DNA of 44,745 nt from Caulobacter sp. AP07 (GTDB taxonomy: Bacteria; Pseudomonadota; Alphaproteobacteria; Caulobacterales; Caulobacteraceae), in contig NZ_AKKF01000037.1 of the NCBI RefSeq assembly GCF_000281955.1, forward strand, positions 1 through 44,745. The letters are read 5' to 3'. The position numbers were made by a program, and so were the translations under genes. Every line of letters begins with the position of its first letter. The stretch's first letter is position 1. This document shows positions 32,632 through 42,800 of the stretch, one piece after another. The notes under the pieces were generated by a model that worked only from the letters and a program-made list of their open reading frames with translations, was not told the origin of the DNA and ran no database searches.

Positions 32632-32755
32632 TCAACTCATTGAGATCGAACAATCAATTCACTGGACCCGTTTTCGGTCAACGCCAAGCTGATTTGATTG
32701 CCTTCCCGCTACATATACGACATCGATGGGAAGATTCCTCGGGGGAGGCACGAGC

Positions 32756-35700
32756 GTGGCAGACGGCGCAACCATCGTTTCTATTCGTGAGCGGCTGCTC
32801 AAAGAGCGCCATGCATTGCTGGACCTATCCAGCCGCAACAGGCTCCTCAACACGCCCCTGCGCACGCGAAACAACCGGGCGATTGAAGTCGTCGACGAAA
32901 AGTCGAGTGAGGTCTTTCGCCTTCTGACGTCGGGCAAGGCGCTTACCTTCCTGCCCGGCGTGCAGTTGACCGACGAGGAGAAGGCCGAACTCGATCCTGA
33001 CGACGATGTCACCGGCGGCATCCCGCAACCCGACGATGACGTCATTGATGAGAAAGGCGTCGCATCCCGGCACGTCGATCTGCGTCTGCAAACTCGCCTG
33101 ACGTCAGAAGGTCTTCAGAAGCGGCTGTTCGATGTTTGGTACGATGCTCTCACGCTCGAGCAGGAACAGGGCGTCAACGTCCTCTATCTCGCCGTCGGGC
33201 TCTTGCGTTGGTTCGACAGCGACAGCTCCGACGTCGCGCGTCACGCGCCGCTTGTGTTGTTGCCAGTCAAGCTCGAGCGCAGCAGCGCGGCCGACAAATT
33301 CAAGTTGAAATGGCGGGACGAACCACCTTCGCCGAACTTGACCCTCCAAGCCAAGATGAAGGCGGAGTTCTCGCTGACGATCGAGGACTTTACCGATGAA
33401 GACGAGGTCGATCTCGCCGCCTATTGCGCCAAGGTCGCCGCGACGGTGGCCAACCAGAAGCGCTGGGAAGTCCTGCCCGACGCCATGGTGTTGGGCTTCT
33501 TCTCTTTCTCCAAGTTCCTGATGTACCGGGACCTGGATCCCGACAACTGGCCCGAAGACGGCAATATCGACGCCCACCCAATGGTGTCGGGTTTGCTGCG
33601 AGACGGCTTCCCTGAGAGCTCTCCGCTGGTTGAGGACGGGGCGGTGATCGACGAGGCCATCCCGCCGATCGAGCTACACCACGTCGTCGACGCCGATAGC
33701 TCCCAGACAGTGGCGATCGCCGAGGCGGCGGGCGGGCGGACGCTCGTGGTCAAGGGCCCGCCCGGCACCGGCAAGTCTCAGACCATCACCAACATCATCG
33801 CCGCGGCCGTGGCGCGCGGCAAGAAGGTGCTGTTCGTCGCCGAGAAGATGGCGGCCCTGGATGTGGTCCACCGCCGACTTCGGCAGGTTGGGCTGGGTCC
33901 CCTGACCTTGGAGCTTCACTCCAATAAGGTGAACAAGCGCACTGTGCTCGAGGAGTTGAAGCGTACGCGCGACGCCCAGCACCGGCCACCGCGTGGCGAT
34001 CTGTCCGTAATCCAAAAGCTTGGCGACACCGGGACCGCGCTCAACACCTTCGCCAAGCGTCTGCATGCGCCTTTGCAGCCCAGCGAGCTCTCGCCTCAGG
34101 CCATTTTGGGTCGGTTGGCCAAAAGCCAGGGCTCCGAAGGGCTGACCGGTTTCGCCCTGGTCGGCGCTGACACATGGAATAAGGAGGCGGTGAAGGAGCG
34201 GCGGGTCATGGCTGGCGATGTGGCCGACAGACTGCGAGCAATCGGCCCGCCTCCCGAACATGTCTGGCGGGGTGTGCAAAGAGGACCGATTGACCCCGTG
34301 GAACGGGCGACGCTGGCCAAGCAGATCGAAGCTCTTTCGGCGATCTTGGCGGACGCGGTCGCTGAAGCGTCCGTAGCCGAGCTCCTTGGAGCGCCGCCGG
34401 CGCAGACCATCGAAGCCCTGGATAGAAGCCTTTCGTTCCTGCGCATCATGCCGGTGCCCAAGAGCGTCGATCGCGCCGCGCTGACGGCGCCGGAATGGCT
34501 GACGCCTGGACTGGATGGCCTGAAGGATTTGATCGAGGCGGGGCGAACTTACTCTGCGGCCTGGGCACTCGCCGCGGCGGAATTCAATGATGCTGGCCAG
34601 GCGGCGCAACTCGACACCGCGCGTGTCGCCGTTGTCACGAAAGGCAGCAGCTTCCTGCGGTTCCTAGATGGAAATTATCGCGCCCAGATCGCGCTCCTAC
34701 GTTCCTATCTGAAAGTGCCTCTGCCGAAGACCCAATCGGACCGGATCGGGCTGATCGACAAGATGCTGGCGGCTCAGGCGGCCAAGACGAAGTTCGAGCA
34801 GGCTGCGCCGGCGGGGCGCGCTTTTGGCGCGACCTGGAAGGCCGAGCGTTCCGATTGGACGGTGCTCGAGAGCATCATTGATTGGCGAGGCGTCCACGCG
34901 GCCTTGCCCGCCGAGGTCTGGCGTCGCCTGGCCGAGACGACCGAGCCTGAGAAATTGGAACGCGCGTGCGCCGCTCTTTCAGCCCGATTGGCTGAACTGA
35001 AGGCGGCGTTGGATGGCCTGTTTGTTGAGTTGGAGCTGAACCTGCCGCGGGCGTTTGGCGTCGTCGATGCAAAGGCGATCGCGATCGGTGAGCTCGCTGA
35101 GCGCTTCAGCGCTTGGAATGCCGATCTCGAAGCGCTTAGCGGCTTCATCGCTTTTGCTACGGTCGCCGGCAAATTCGCAGAAGCGGGTTGCGTGATGTTG
35201 GTCGACGCTGTCCACGATGGTCGGCTGAAACCCGACGAGATCGTCCCCGCGCTCGATCGCGCCTATTCCGAAGTGTTGCGGCTGGCCTTATTCGCGGCGT
35301 GGCCTGAACTGCGCGGCTTCGATGGCGACACGCATAACAACGCTGTCTCGCTGTTTCGCCAATTGGACCGCGCCCGGATCGAGCTGGCGCAGGAACAGAT
35401 CGTCGCCGCTCACGCGGAGGGGCGTCCGCGCGGCGCCGCCGGCATCGGGCCGCTCGGCGTGTTGAACGCCGAAATGGCGCGCAAGCGAGGTCACTTGCCG
35501 ATCCGTGTGCTGCTTGAGCGCGCGGGGCCGGCGGTCCAGCAGTTGAAGCCTGTCTTTATGATGAGCCCACTGTCAGTGGCCCAATTCCTCAAGCCCGGTG
35601 GATTGACCTTCGATATCCTCGTTATGGACGAAGCCAGTCAGATCGAGCCCGTCGACGCCTTGGGATCAGTTGCCCGCGCCAGTCAGTTGGTTGTCGTCGG

Positions 35701-37525
35701 CGACGAACGTCAGCTGCCGCCAACGGCCTTCTTCAAGAAACTCACCGGCGAAGAAGATCCCGAGGAGACCGCCGACGGCGTCACCATCCAGGCCAAGGAC
35801 GCCGAGAGCATCCTAGAGCTATGCCTGGCCAAGGGCGTACCTCATCGAATGCTGAGCTGGCACTACAGGTCCAAACACCAGTCTCTGATCGCGGTGTCGA
35901 ACCGCGAGTTCTACGAGAACAAACTCTTCATCGTCCCAAGCCCGTATGACGCCGTGGCTGGCATGGGACTTAAGTTCAACCTACTGAAAGACGCGCCTTA
36001 TGATCGGGGCGGGACACGAACCAACCCCGGTGAGGCGCGGATCATTGCCGAAGCCGTCATAACCCATGCGCGCAGCCATCCAGAACAGAGCCTGGGCGTC
36101 GCGACCTTTTCGGTCTCGCAGCGTCAAGCCGTCCTGAAGGAGCTGGAGCTGCTGCGCCGAGCCAATCCCGACGTGGAAGAATTCTTCGGCGGCGGAACAA
36201 ACGAGCCATTCTTCGTCAAAAACCTGGAGAACATCCAGGGCGACGAACGCGATGTGATCTTCATCTCGGTAGGTTACGGCAAGACCGAGCAAGGCTATCT
36301 CGCGCATGCCTTTGGGCCACTTAGCGGCGAAGGCGGTGAGCGCCGCCTAAACGTGCTGATCTCTCGCGCCAAGCTGCGTTGCGAGGTGTTCTGCAACTTC
36401 ACGGGCGCAGACATAGATCTCGAGCGCACGAGAGCCCGGGGTGTCGCCGCCCTGAAGTTGTTCCTGACCTTCGCCGAGACCGGGCATTTCGGTTTGGGTG
36501 AAACGACGGGAGAGGATTTCGACAGCGAGTTCGAAATCCAGGTCTGCGAACGCCTCCAGGCGCTCGGCTACGATGTGAAACGTCAGATTGGCGCCTCGGG
36601 CTTCCGAGTCGATCTAGCGATCTCGGACCCGGAGAAGCCTGGCCGGTTCGTGCTCGGCATCGAATGCGATGGCGCTCAATATCACTCGTCACGCTCGGCC
36701 CGGGATCGTGATCGGTTACGCCAACAAGTACTGGAAGCGCACGGCTGGATCATCCATCGCGTCTGGAGCGCCGATTGGTATCTTCGCCCCCAGCAAGAGC
36801 TCAAGAAGATCGAGGCCGCCATCGCCGCTGCCAAGGGCGTCTGGCATGATCGGGACGAGGAGGGTTTCCGCCCGGCTCGTGCGGTCCCGGTCTCCTTCGA
36901 AGGTGAGCGCATCGACGATACCGAGGTCGTCACCGCGTTCATGGAGATCGGAGCGACCTTTACCCATGAACCTGAGCGCACGCCCTATGTGGAAGCCGAG
37001 TTCCCCGTTAACGCACGCGTCGAGCCTCACGAGGCGCCACTAGCCGAAATGGCCGCCTATGTGATCAAGATCGTGGAGATCGAGGGACCTATTCACCTGG
37101 ACGAGATCACGGCGAGGGTTCGTATTTTGTGGGGCCTGGCCAGAGCCGGCTCTCGTATCCGGGCCGCCGTGGCGTCGGCGGCTTCGGTCGCCACCCAAAG
37201 AGGCCTGATCCAAGGCGGACCGTTCTTCGTGGCGCCGGATAAGCCAGTGATCGTTCGCGATCGTTCGCTGGTCGGGTCGGCCACGCTTCGCAAGCCCGAG
37301 ATGCTGCCACCGGCCGAGATCGACGAAGCCCTTTTGCGGGTCGTCGATGATAACTTTGGAGCCGCGAGCGGCGACCTGGTGCAGGCCGTTTCGAGACTCT
37401 TTGGCTATTCCGCCACCAGCGCCCAACTGCGCGGGGTCCTTTTGGAAGGTGTCGAGCGACTGGTCGGTATCGGCGCGCTCGTGCAGAAGGGCGAGCTGCT
37501 GGTACGCGCGAAGGTGTCGACATGA
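32756..37525 (+). CDS. DUF4011 superfamily 1 helicase with Vsr/MTES-type nuclease and DUF3320 domains
   Basis: 1589 aa. Order of domains: DUF4011-type N-region (ERHALLDLSSRNRLLNTPLR); SF1 helicase with Walker A GPPGTGKSQT at about residue 335, Walker B VMDEASQIEP near 955, WHYRSKH, and GDERDVIFISVGYG / RRLNVLISRAK; a Vsr-like PD-(D/E)XK nuclease near 1255-1350 (FRVDLAISD, IECDGAQYH); a C-terminal DUF3320-like winged region. A long poorly conserved helical insert splits the helicase. Start is the GTG preceded by GGGGGAGG; an ATG at 32726 has no site. Its stop overlaps the next gene (ATGA). This architecture recurs in defence islands; nucleic-acid unwinding and cutting of invading DNA is inferred. 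Confidence 0.87.
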   Translation: MADGATIVSIRERLLKERHALLDLSSRNRLLNTPLRTRNNRAIEVVDEKSSEVFRLLTSGKALTFLPGVQLTDEEKAELDPDDDVTGGIPQPDDDVIDEKGVASRHVDLRLQTRLTSEGLQKRLFDVWYDALTLEQEQGVNVLYLAVGLLRWFDSDSSDVARHAPLVLLPVKLERSSAADKFKLKWRDEPPSPNLTLQAKMKAEFSLTIEDFTDEDEVDLAAYCAKVAATVANQKRWEVLPDAMVLGFFSFSKFLMYRDLDPDNWPEDGNIDAHPMVSGLLRDGFPESSPLVEDGAVIDEAIPPIELHHVVDADSSQTVAIAEAAGGRTLVVKGPPGTGKSQTITNIIAAAVARGKKVLFVAEKMAALDVVHRRLRQVGLGPLTLELHSNKVNKRTVLEELKRTRDAQHRPPRGDLSVIQKLGDTGTALNTFAKRLHAPLQPSELSPQAILGRLAKSQGSEGLTGFALVGADTWNKEAVKERRVMAGDVADRLRAIGPPPEHVWRGVQRGPIDPVERATLAKQIEALSAILADAVAEASVAELLGAPPAQTIEALDRSLSFLRIMPVPKSVDRAALTAPEWLTPGLDGLKDLIEAGRTYSAAWALAAAEFNDAGQAAQLDTARVAVVTKGSSFLRFLDGNYRAQIALLRSYLKVPLPKTQSDRIGLIDKMLAAQAAKTKFEQAAPAGRAFGATWKAERSDWTVLESIIDWRGVHAALPAEVWRRLAETTEPEKLERACAALSARLAELKAALDGLFVELELNLPRAFGVVDAKAIAIGELAERFSAWNADLEALSGFIAFATVAGKFAEAGCVMLVDAVHDGRLKPDEIVPALDRAYSEVLRLALFAAWPELRGFDGDTHNNAVSLFRQLDRARIELAQEQIVAAHAEGRPRGAAGIGPLGVLNAEMARKRGHLPIRVLLERAGPAVQQLKPVFMMSPLSVAQFLKPGGLTFDILVMDEASQIEPVDALGSVARASQLVVVGDERQLPPTAFFKKLTGEEDPEETADGVTIQAKDAESILELCLAKGVPHRMLSWHYRSKHQSLIAVSNREFYENKLFIVPSPYDAVAGMGLKFNLLKDAPYDRGGTRTNPGEARIIAEAVITHARSHPEQSLGVATFSVSQRQAVLKELELLRRANPDVEEFFGGGTNEPFFVKNLENIQGDERDVIFISVGYGKTEQGYLAHAFGPLSGEGGERRLNVLISRAKLRCEVFCNFTGADIDLERTRARGVAALKLFLTFAETGHFGLGETTGEDFDSEFEIQVCERLQALGYDVKRQIGASGFRVDLAISDPEKPGRFVLGIECDGAQYHSSRSARDRDRLRQQVLEAHGWIIHRVWSADWYLRPQQELKKIEAAIAAAKGVWHDRDEEGFRPARAVPVSFEGERIDDTEVVTAFMEIGATFTHEPERTPYVEAEFPVNARVEPHEAPLAEMAAYVIKIVEIEGPIHLDEITARVRILWGLARAGSRIRAAVASAASVATQRGLIQGGPFFVAPDKPVIVRDRSLVGSATLRKPEMLPPAEIDEALLRVVDDNFGAASGDLVQAVSRLFGYSATSAQLRGVLLEGVERLVGIGALVQKGELLVRAKVST

Positions 37526-38280
37526 ACTGGCTTGGCGTCGATCATTTCGTGAAGGTGCGGAGCGCGCTGGCGCTTCGCACCGCCGAAGCCCGTTTTCTCG
37601 AAATCGGCGGCAAACGCTCGCATGCGGCGCTAGACGACGACGAAGGCATGGTGCTGGGCGATCTCGCTTCCGACGCGCCGCCTATGGTGTTCCATCTGAC
37701 CTACGAGGATAGCGCGGGCGCGATCTCTCAGCGGATCGTGACTTTGAGGCGCATCGAGGTGCGAAGCGACAAGGCCATGCTCTTGTGCTTGTGCCATCTA
37801 AGGTCGGCGCCGCGTCGCTTCTCCCTGGATCGAATCAGCGAGGTCTTCGACGCCTCCACTGGGGAGGTCCACGCTGACGCCCGAACATTCTTCCTGTCCC
37901 ATCCCTTGCTCTACCAGCCTGAAACCCATGAAGATCGGGCGTTTCATCTCTGCGCCGATGAACTGACTATCCTGACCGTAGTCGGCGCGGCTGACGGCCG
38001 GTTTGATCCTGGCGAGCAAGACCAGCTTCTCGTCCACGTCTTCGACCGTTATCTCGATGGCCCACTCGAGGAGGACATCGTGCGCCGCCAACTGGCGTTG
38101 ATGACACCCGATGAAGCCGCCTTTCAGACTTCGCTGAGACGAATTGCTTCGGGGAGCCGAGGGGACGCGCGCATGCTGACGCGGACGTTGCGTCGGGTGG
38201 TTGAGGCCGACGGAGTTTTGGACTCCGCCGAATTGGCATTCGTCAGTGCCATCCAATCGGAACTCAAGCAGCCTACCTAA
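37522..38280 (+). CDS. WYL-like plus TerB-like partner of the helicase-nuclease
   Basis: 252 aa. The N-terminal half contains RIVTLRRIEVRSDKAMLLCLCHLRSAPRRFSLDRI, the core of a WYL-type domain (strand with Leu-Cys-His-Leu, then RRFSLDRI), but without the HTH that WYL regulators usually carry. The C-terminal half is TerB-like: LTVVGAADGRFDPGEQDQL and VVEADGVLDSAELAFVSAI, each with the acidic loop that binds metal in TerB. WYL domains sense nucleic-acid or nucleotide ligands, so this may be the sensor or inhibitor of the helicase encoded before it, with which it overlaps by four bases. No DNA-binding domain is visible, which argues for protein-level control. Confidence 0.78.
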   Translation: MNWLGVDHFVKVRSALALRTAEARFLEIGGKRSHAALDDDEGMVLGDLASDAPPMVFHLTYEDSAGAISQRIVTLRRIEVRSDKAMLLCLCHLRSAPRRFSLDRISEVFDASTGEVHADARTFFLSHPLLYQPETHEDRAFHLCADELTILTVVGAADGRFDPGEQDQLLVHVFDRYLDGPLEEDIVRRQLALMTPDEAAFQTSLRRIASGSRGDARMLTRTLRRVVEADGVLDSAELAFVSAIQSELKQPT

Positions 38281-38452
38281 TTCTTCTCTGACCTTGGAGA
38301 GTCTGCTTGGGCATGGGCGACACCGTCGCCGGCGCGGCTCCGATCCTGACTTATCGCGGACGTTGGGAAGGTCCGCTTCGGGGCTCACTATTATCCCGAG
38401 CTACAAAGCGCTAAGGGGGCCTTGCTATTTGCCGTTCAATCCAAGGGAGCGA

Positions 38453-38466
38453 ATCGCTGCTATAAC
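38453..38466 (+). promoter_or_regulatory. Candidate extended -10 promoter of the sigma-like operon
   Basis: TGCTATAAC (38458-38466) is a TGn extended -10 element with a near-consensus TATAAC. A convincing -35 is absent. Transcription would begin near 38473, about 38 bases before the ATG at 38511. It lies in a 230-base gap, supporting a separate transcription unit. Confidence 0.45.
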
Positions 38467-38510
38467 ACTAATGAAGCGTGGCCTCTGGGGTGCGCGCAAC
38501 GCACCGACCC

Positions 38511-39302
38511 ATGGCGACGCCGCTTACAAAAAGAAGAAAAAGGGACCAAAGTCTCTATACGCGACCGGCGGAGATCGAAGCGTCGATCGACCGTCTTCTA
38601 GCGACGCCTCGCGCGGAGATACTCGAACGACTTCTTGTCCGTTCACGCACCGACCCCGACCATATCCCGTCGGAGGCAATCATCCACCTGATCCGCGCGA
38701 CCAGGTCGGACAATGACCATGCCTATTTCGACGCCTTGTACGCCGAACTCCTACGCCGCATCGCCAGAGTGTTACCGCGAGCCGAGGAGCGGACGTCCGA
38801 CGGGCGGGATGGCAAGAACGTTTCGCGCGAGCAGGTTCGCGACGACGTGGCCGACAAGTTCACCGAGGCCTTGGCTGAGGATCTGAACCACCAAGGCGAC
38901 GCGCTCGATATTTTCGAATGCCGGTTTGACTATGCGATCGACAAACTCAGAAGCAGCGCCTGGCGCCGGTTGGGTACGGAGCGCGATCGGCGGGATATCA
39001 AGACGGTCGAGGAGCTGAGTCTGGCGGTAGAGAATGGCGACAAGGAATTTCTCGCCCTTCGCGATAAACTTTTTTCAGATCCAACTTCCCGGATACGTCT
39101 CCATGCGATGATTGACAGCCTGCAAGACAAGGATCGCAGGATCATGCAGATGCTCATCGCGGATTTTACAATCCATTCGACAAAGCCTGACGAAGTGACA
39201 ATCAGTGGCGTACTCGGCTGTGACGAGAGCACCGTGCGCAATCGGCGCGACGCTTTCATCAAAGCCATGCGCGCTGTCGGCAGCGCGGAAGACAAATCAT
39301 GA
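38511..39302 (+). CDS. Sigma-70-like (ECF-type) protein
   Basis: 263 aa. The middle has the look of sigma region 2: YFDALYAELLRRIARVL, VRDDVADKFTEALAED and FDYAIDKLRSSAWRRLGTE. The C-terminal part looks like region 4: DSLQDKDRRIMQMLIADF, then VLGCDESTVRNRRDAFIKAM as the helix-turn-helix. An acidic linker (VEELSLAVENGDKEFLALRD) is unusual, and the DNA-melting motif is not recognisable, so it may be a sigma-derived regulator. The N-tail is basic (TKRRKRDQS). ATG at 38511 chosen; a GTG at 38478 is open too. The stop overlaps the next ATG (ATGA). Likely drives or gates the operon ending in the ubiquitin-like genes. Confidence 0.65.
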   Translation: MATPLTKRRKRDQSLYTRPAEIEASIDRLLATPRAEILERLLVRSRTDPDHIPSEAIIHLIRATRSDNDHAYFDALYAELLRRIARVLPRAEERTSDGRDGKNVSREQVRDDVADKFTEALAEDLNHQGDALDIFECRFDYAIDKLRSSAWRRLGTERDRRDIKTVEELSLAVENGDKEFLALRDKLFSDPTSRIRLHAMIDSLQDKDRRIMQMLIADFTIHSTKPDEVTISGVLGCDESTVRNRRDAFIKAMRAVGSAEDKS

Positions 39303-39877
39303 TCCGCCGCATTGAACCCGACGAACGTGATGTTCTGGATGATTTCCTGTCGGAGCCATCTACGGGCCGGGATACGCTCGAGCTCTATCTGCGGCTCTAC
39401 CCGAGCCATGCCGACGCGATTCTCGATCTTTATCATTCGATCCAGCGGCCAATCGAAGCCGCCTCGGGCGCCGAGGTGGACGAGGCGTGGGTCGCGCGCG
39501 GCGTGGCTAAGTTGCGCCAACGCCTCCACACGCATGACGTGGTGGACCCGTTCAAGGGCCTAAAGCCGGCGCGCTTCAACGCCATCAAGGCTAAGCTTGG
39601 TATCCGCTCCAGCACCTTGACGGGTTTTCGCGATCGCCTCGTGGCCGTGGCGACCGTGCCTTCCCACGTGCTGCGCGCCTTGGCCGAGGCGCTTGAGGTG
39701 GCGCTTGAGGACTTCATGGCGTTCCTGGAGCTTCCGCCGCGCCAGGCGGTCGGAAGGAGCTATCGCGCCGACGGCAAGCCTCAGGCGTCGGGCGAGAAGG
39801 TTTCGTTCGAGGAATTGCTCCAGGCCTCCAACGAACCGGCCGAGGTCCGCGCCCGTCTGCTGAAAACGGACACCTGA
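39299..39877 (+). CDS. Unknown partner of the sigma-like protein
   Basis: 192 aa, soluble, no named family recognised. The N-terminal ~60 residues (RRIEPDERDVLDDFLSEPST; LELYLRLYPSHADAILDLYH) are acidic and helical. The centre has FNAIKAKLGIRSSTLTGFRD, HTH-like, and then HVLRALAEALEVALEDFMAFL, a helix similar to those of Xre-like proteins. Because it overlaps the sigma-like gene by four bases, a direct protein partner such as an anti-sigma factor or co-regulator is plausible. It ends one base before the ATG of the ImmA-helicase gene. No membrane segment or zinc motif. Confidence 0.6.
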   Translation: MIRRIEPDERDVLDDFLSEPSTGRDTLELYLRLYPSHADAILDLYHSIQRPIEAASGAEVDEAWVARGVAKLRQRLHTHDVVDPFKGLKPARFNAIKAKLGIRSSTLTGFRDRLVAVATVPSHVLRALAEALEVALEDFMAFLELPPRQAVGRSYRADGKPQASGEKVSFEELLQASNEPAEVRARLLKTDT

Positions 39878-39878
39878 G

Positions 39879-42800
39879 ATGAGCGCCGTCGAGCTGGGAA
39901 GGCAGACGGCGTCTCGGCTTCACCGCGAAGCCCTCGCGGCCGGAGCCATCGCGTTCAATCCGCTGGAGGTGGTCGCCAAGGTCGCCGAGGCTCTCGAGGT
40001 TTGCCTGGAGGATCTCGACGCCGGCGCGCCGCAGCTTCAGTCCGCGCAGGCCCTTTATGATCCAGGGTCGCGCACGATCTTCTATCCGCGCGGGGCGGAG
40101 CCGTTCTGGGCGGCCTTTCTGATCGGCCACGAGCTGGGTCATGTTTGCCTGGGCGACGACCAGGTCGAGGATCTTGCCCAGGAGGTTGATCCGACCCGGT
40201 GCGCGGAGGCCGCACCCGTGGGCGAGGACCGGGTGATCGACTACAGCCGGCGCTCTCGCCGGGAGGTCCAGATGGACCTGTTCTCCCGCGAATTGCTCCT
40301 GCCACGGTTTTGGGCCCGGCGACTGCACATAGACGATGGCCTGTCAGCGAGCGACATCGCCGCGAGGCTTGGTGCGCCCTTTGACGTCGTGGCCCAGCAG
40401 CTTCTCGACGCGTTGCTGTTGCCCGAGATCGTCCTGTCGACCAAACCGGCCGAGGAAAAGCCGTTGAACCCCGCCCAGCAGCGCGCGGCCGACCATCAGG
40501 AAGGTCCGTTTGCGCTGGAAGCGGGTCCAGGGACGGGAAAGACCCAGACCCTGGCGGCGCGTGTAGGCGTTCTGCTGGATCGGGGTGTCGATCCACGATC
40601 CATCCTGATCCTCACCTTCTCCAACAAGGCCGCCGGCGAGCTGGCCGAGCGGATCGCCAGTCAATCGCCCGAGGCGGCCGTGTCTGCCTGGATCGGCACC
40701 TTCCACGGTTTTGGACTGGATCTTCTCAAGACCTATTTCGATCGGCTCGGCTATCTTCGTGAGCCCTCCCTGATGGATCGGACCGAGGCTATCGCGCTTC
40801 TGGAGGCGGAGGTTTCGCGCCTGGGGCTGAGCCATTATCGTGATCTTTGGGACCCGACCGACAATTTGCGGGCGATCCTCAACGCGGTGTCGCGCGCGCA
40901 GGACGAGGTCGCCGGGCCGGAGCGCTATGCCGAGTGCGCCGAGGGCATGAAAGCCGCCGATCCGGAGGCGGCCGAGAAGGCCATCGAGGTCGCCGCCGTT
41001 TACCGACGCTACCAGGAGATCAAGCAGGAGCGGCAAGCTGTCGATTTCGGTGACCTTGTCACGCTTCCGGTGCGGTTGCTTCGTGAGCATCCAGATGTCC
41101 GCCAAGCCCTACAGGCCCGCTACCAGCATATCCTCGTCGATGAGTATCAGGACGTGAACCGAAGCAGCGTCGCGCTGCTGGAACTGCTGCTGGGGCCGCA
41201 ACGCAATCTCTGGGTCGTCGGTGACGCGCGGCAGGCCATCTACCGTTTTCGCGGTGCCTCGTCCTTCAACATGGCCCGGTTCGGCGCGCCCGACTTCGCG
41301 CCCGCCAAGCGCGATCGCCTTGAGGTCAATTATAGGTCCCACAAGGAGATCGTCGACGCGTTTGGTGACTTTGGCGTGGCGATGAAAGCCGGGGCGGGGA
41401 GCGACGAACGGCTGGAGGCGTCCCGGGGGCGATGCGGAACCGGTCCCGTCCATCATACAGTCGGCACCAAGGACGAAGAGGGCGCAGGCGCGGCTGCGGC
41501 GATCGAGGCGGCTCGCAAGGAGGGCTACGCCTATCGTCAGCAAGCCGTCTTGTGCAAAGGCAATGACCGTCTGGCGCGCATCGGCGAGGACCTCGAGCGG
41601 CGCGGTATTCCCGTCCTTTTCCTGGGCAGCCTCTTCGAGCGGCCCGAAATCAAGGATTTGCTTTCCTGGCTCACGCTCCTGGTGGACGGGCGCGCCATGG
41701 GTCTGGTCCGTCGAAGGGCGCCCTTGGCGCTCAATCTCCAGCTCGCGGACGCGCACATCGTCGTCTCCAGCCTGCGCGCGATCGACGCCAAGCCGCTCGC
41801 CTGGAAACATGAGGCCTTCGAAAAGCTGAGCCCGGAAGGGCGAGCCGGGCTCGACCGCATCGCCTCGGCGCTGGAGGGCTTTGGACCCGACGCCCAGCCC
41901 TGGGCCGTGCTGACGCACCTGCTGCTCGACCGCACGCGGGTAGCCGCCGATCTTGCGTCCAACGACACGGTGGCCGCGCGCGCTCAGTCGGCGGCGATAT
42001 GGCAGTTCATGAATTTCCTGCGTGTCCAGCCCGCTGGACAAGGCCTCCCCATTCGACGGCTGCTCGATCGTATTCGACGGCTGGTGCGCCTGGCTGACGA
42101 TCGCGAGCTTCGGCAGTTGCCGGAGGCGGCTCAGACCATCGACGCGGTACGACTGATGACAATCCACGGCAGCAAGGGGTTGCAGTTCGACGTCGTCCAC
42201 GTCCTGGGTCTCAATCAGCAGAGCTTGCCAAGGACCGGTGGGCCGCCCCCATCATGCCCGCCGCCCGACGGCTTGATCGTCGGGGCGACCGAGGCGGGAA
42301 GCACTTTCGTTAAGGCCTCCGACGCCGAGGAGCAGGAGTGCCTGTTTTATGTCGCACTCTCCCGCGCGCGCGACCGGCTGACCATCCACTCGGTTCGTCG
42401 CAACGCCGCCGGGGCGTCGCGACCGGCATCGAGCTTCCTCGTCCGGATTGGTGGCCTGACCAGGACGGATTTGGACCTGTCGTCGAGCGTTCTGCCAGAT
42501 GAGGACGGCCGGCCACTTGCGGTGGATCTTGGCCAGCCGATCGCCATGACCCTGGAACACCTCGAATCCTATGGGCGGTGTCCACGAAGATTTCTCTATA
42601 CCCACGTCCTTCAGATTGGCGGCCGCCGCGCCGAGACGCCGTTCACGGACATGCACACCGTCGTGCAGGCCACGGTGGCGCGCCTCTGCGCCGGGGACTG
42701 CGGGGAAGCCGATATCGTCTTCGCGGAGGTTTGGGCCCAGTCACGCGTCGCCGACCATGTCTACGCCGACGACTATCGCCTGATGGGATTGGGACTGGTC

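Noticed and set aside
20451..32721. TGTCG at 20450 and CGACA at 32718 as transposon termini
   Set aside because: Only five bases agree and the flanking five bases do not form a target duplication.
38471..38600. ATG at 38471 in another frame, passing an A-rich run that could be a frameshift site
   Set aside because: The product has no recognisable domain, while the 38511 frame gives a sigma-like protein without needing a shift.
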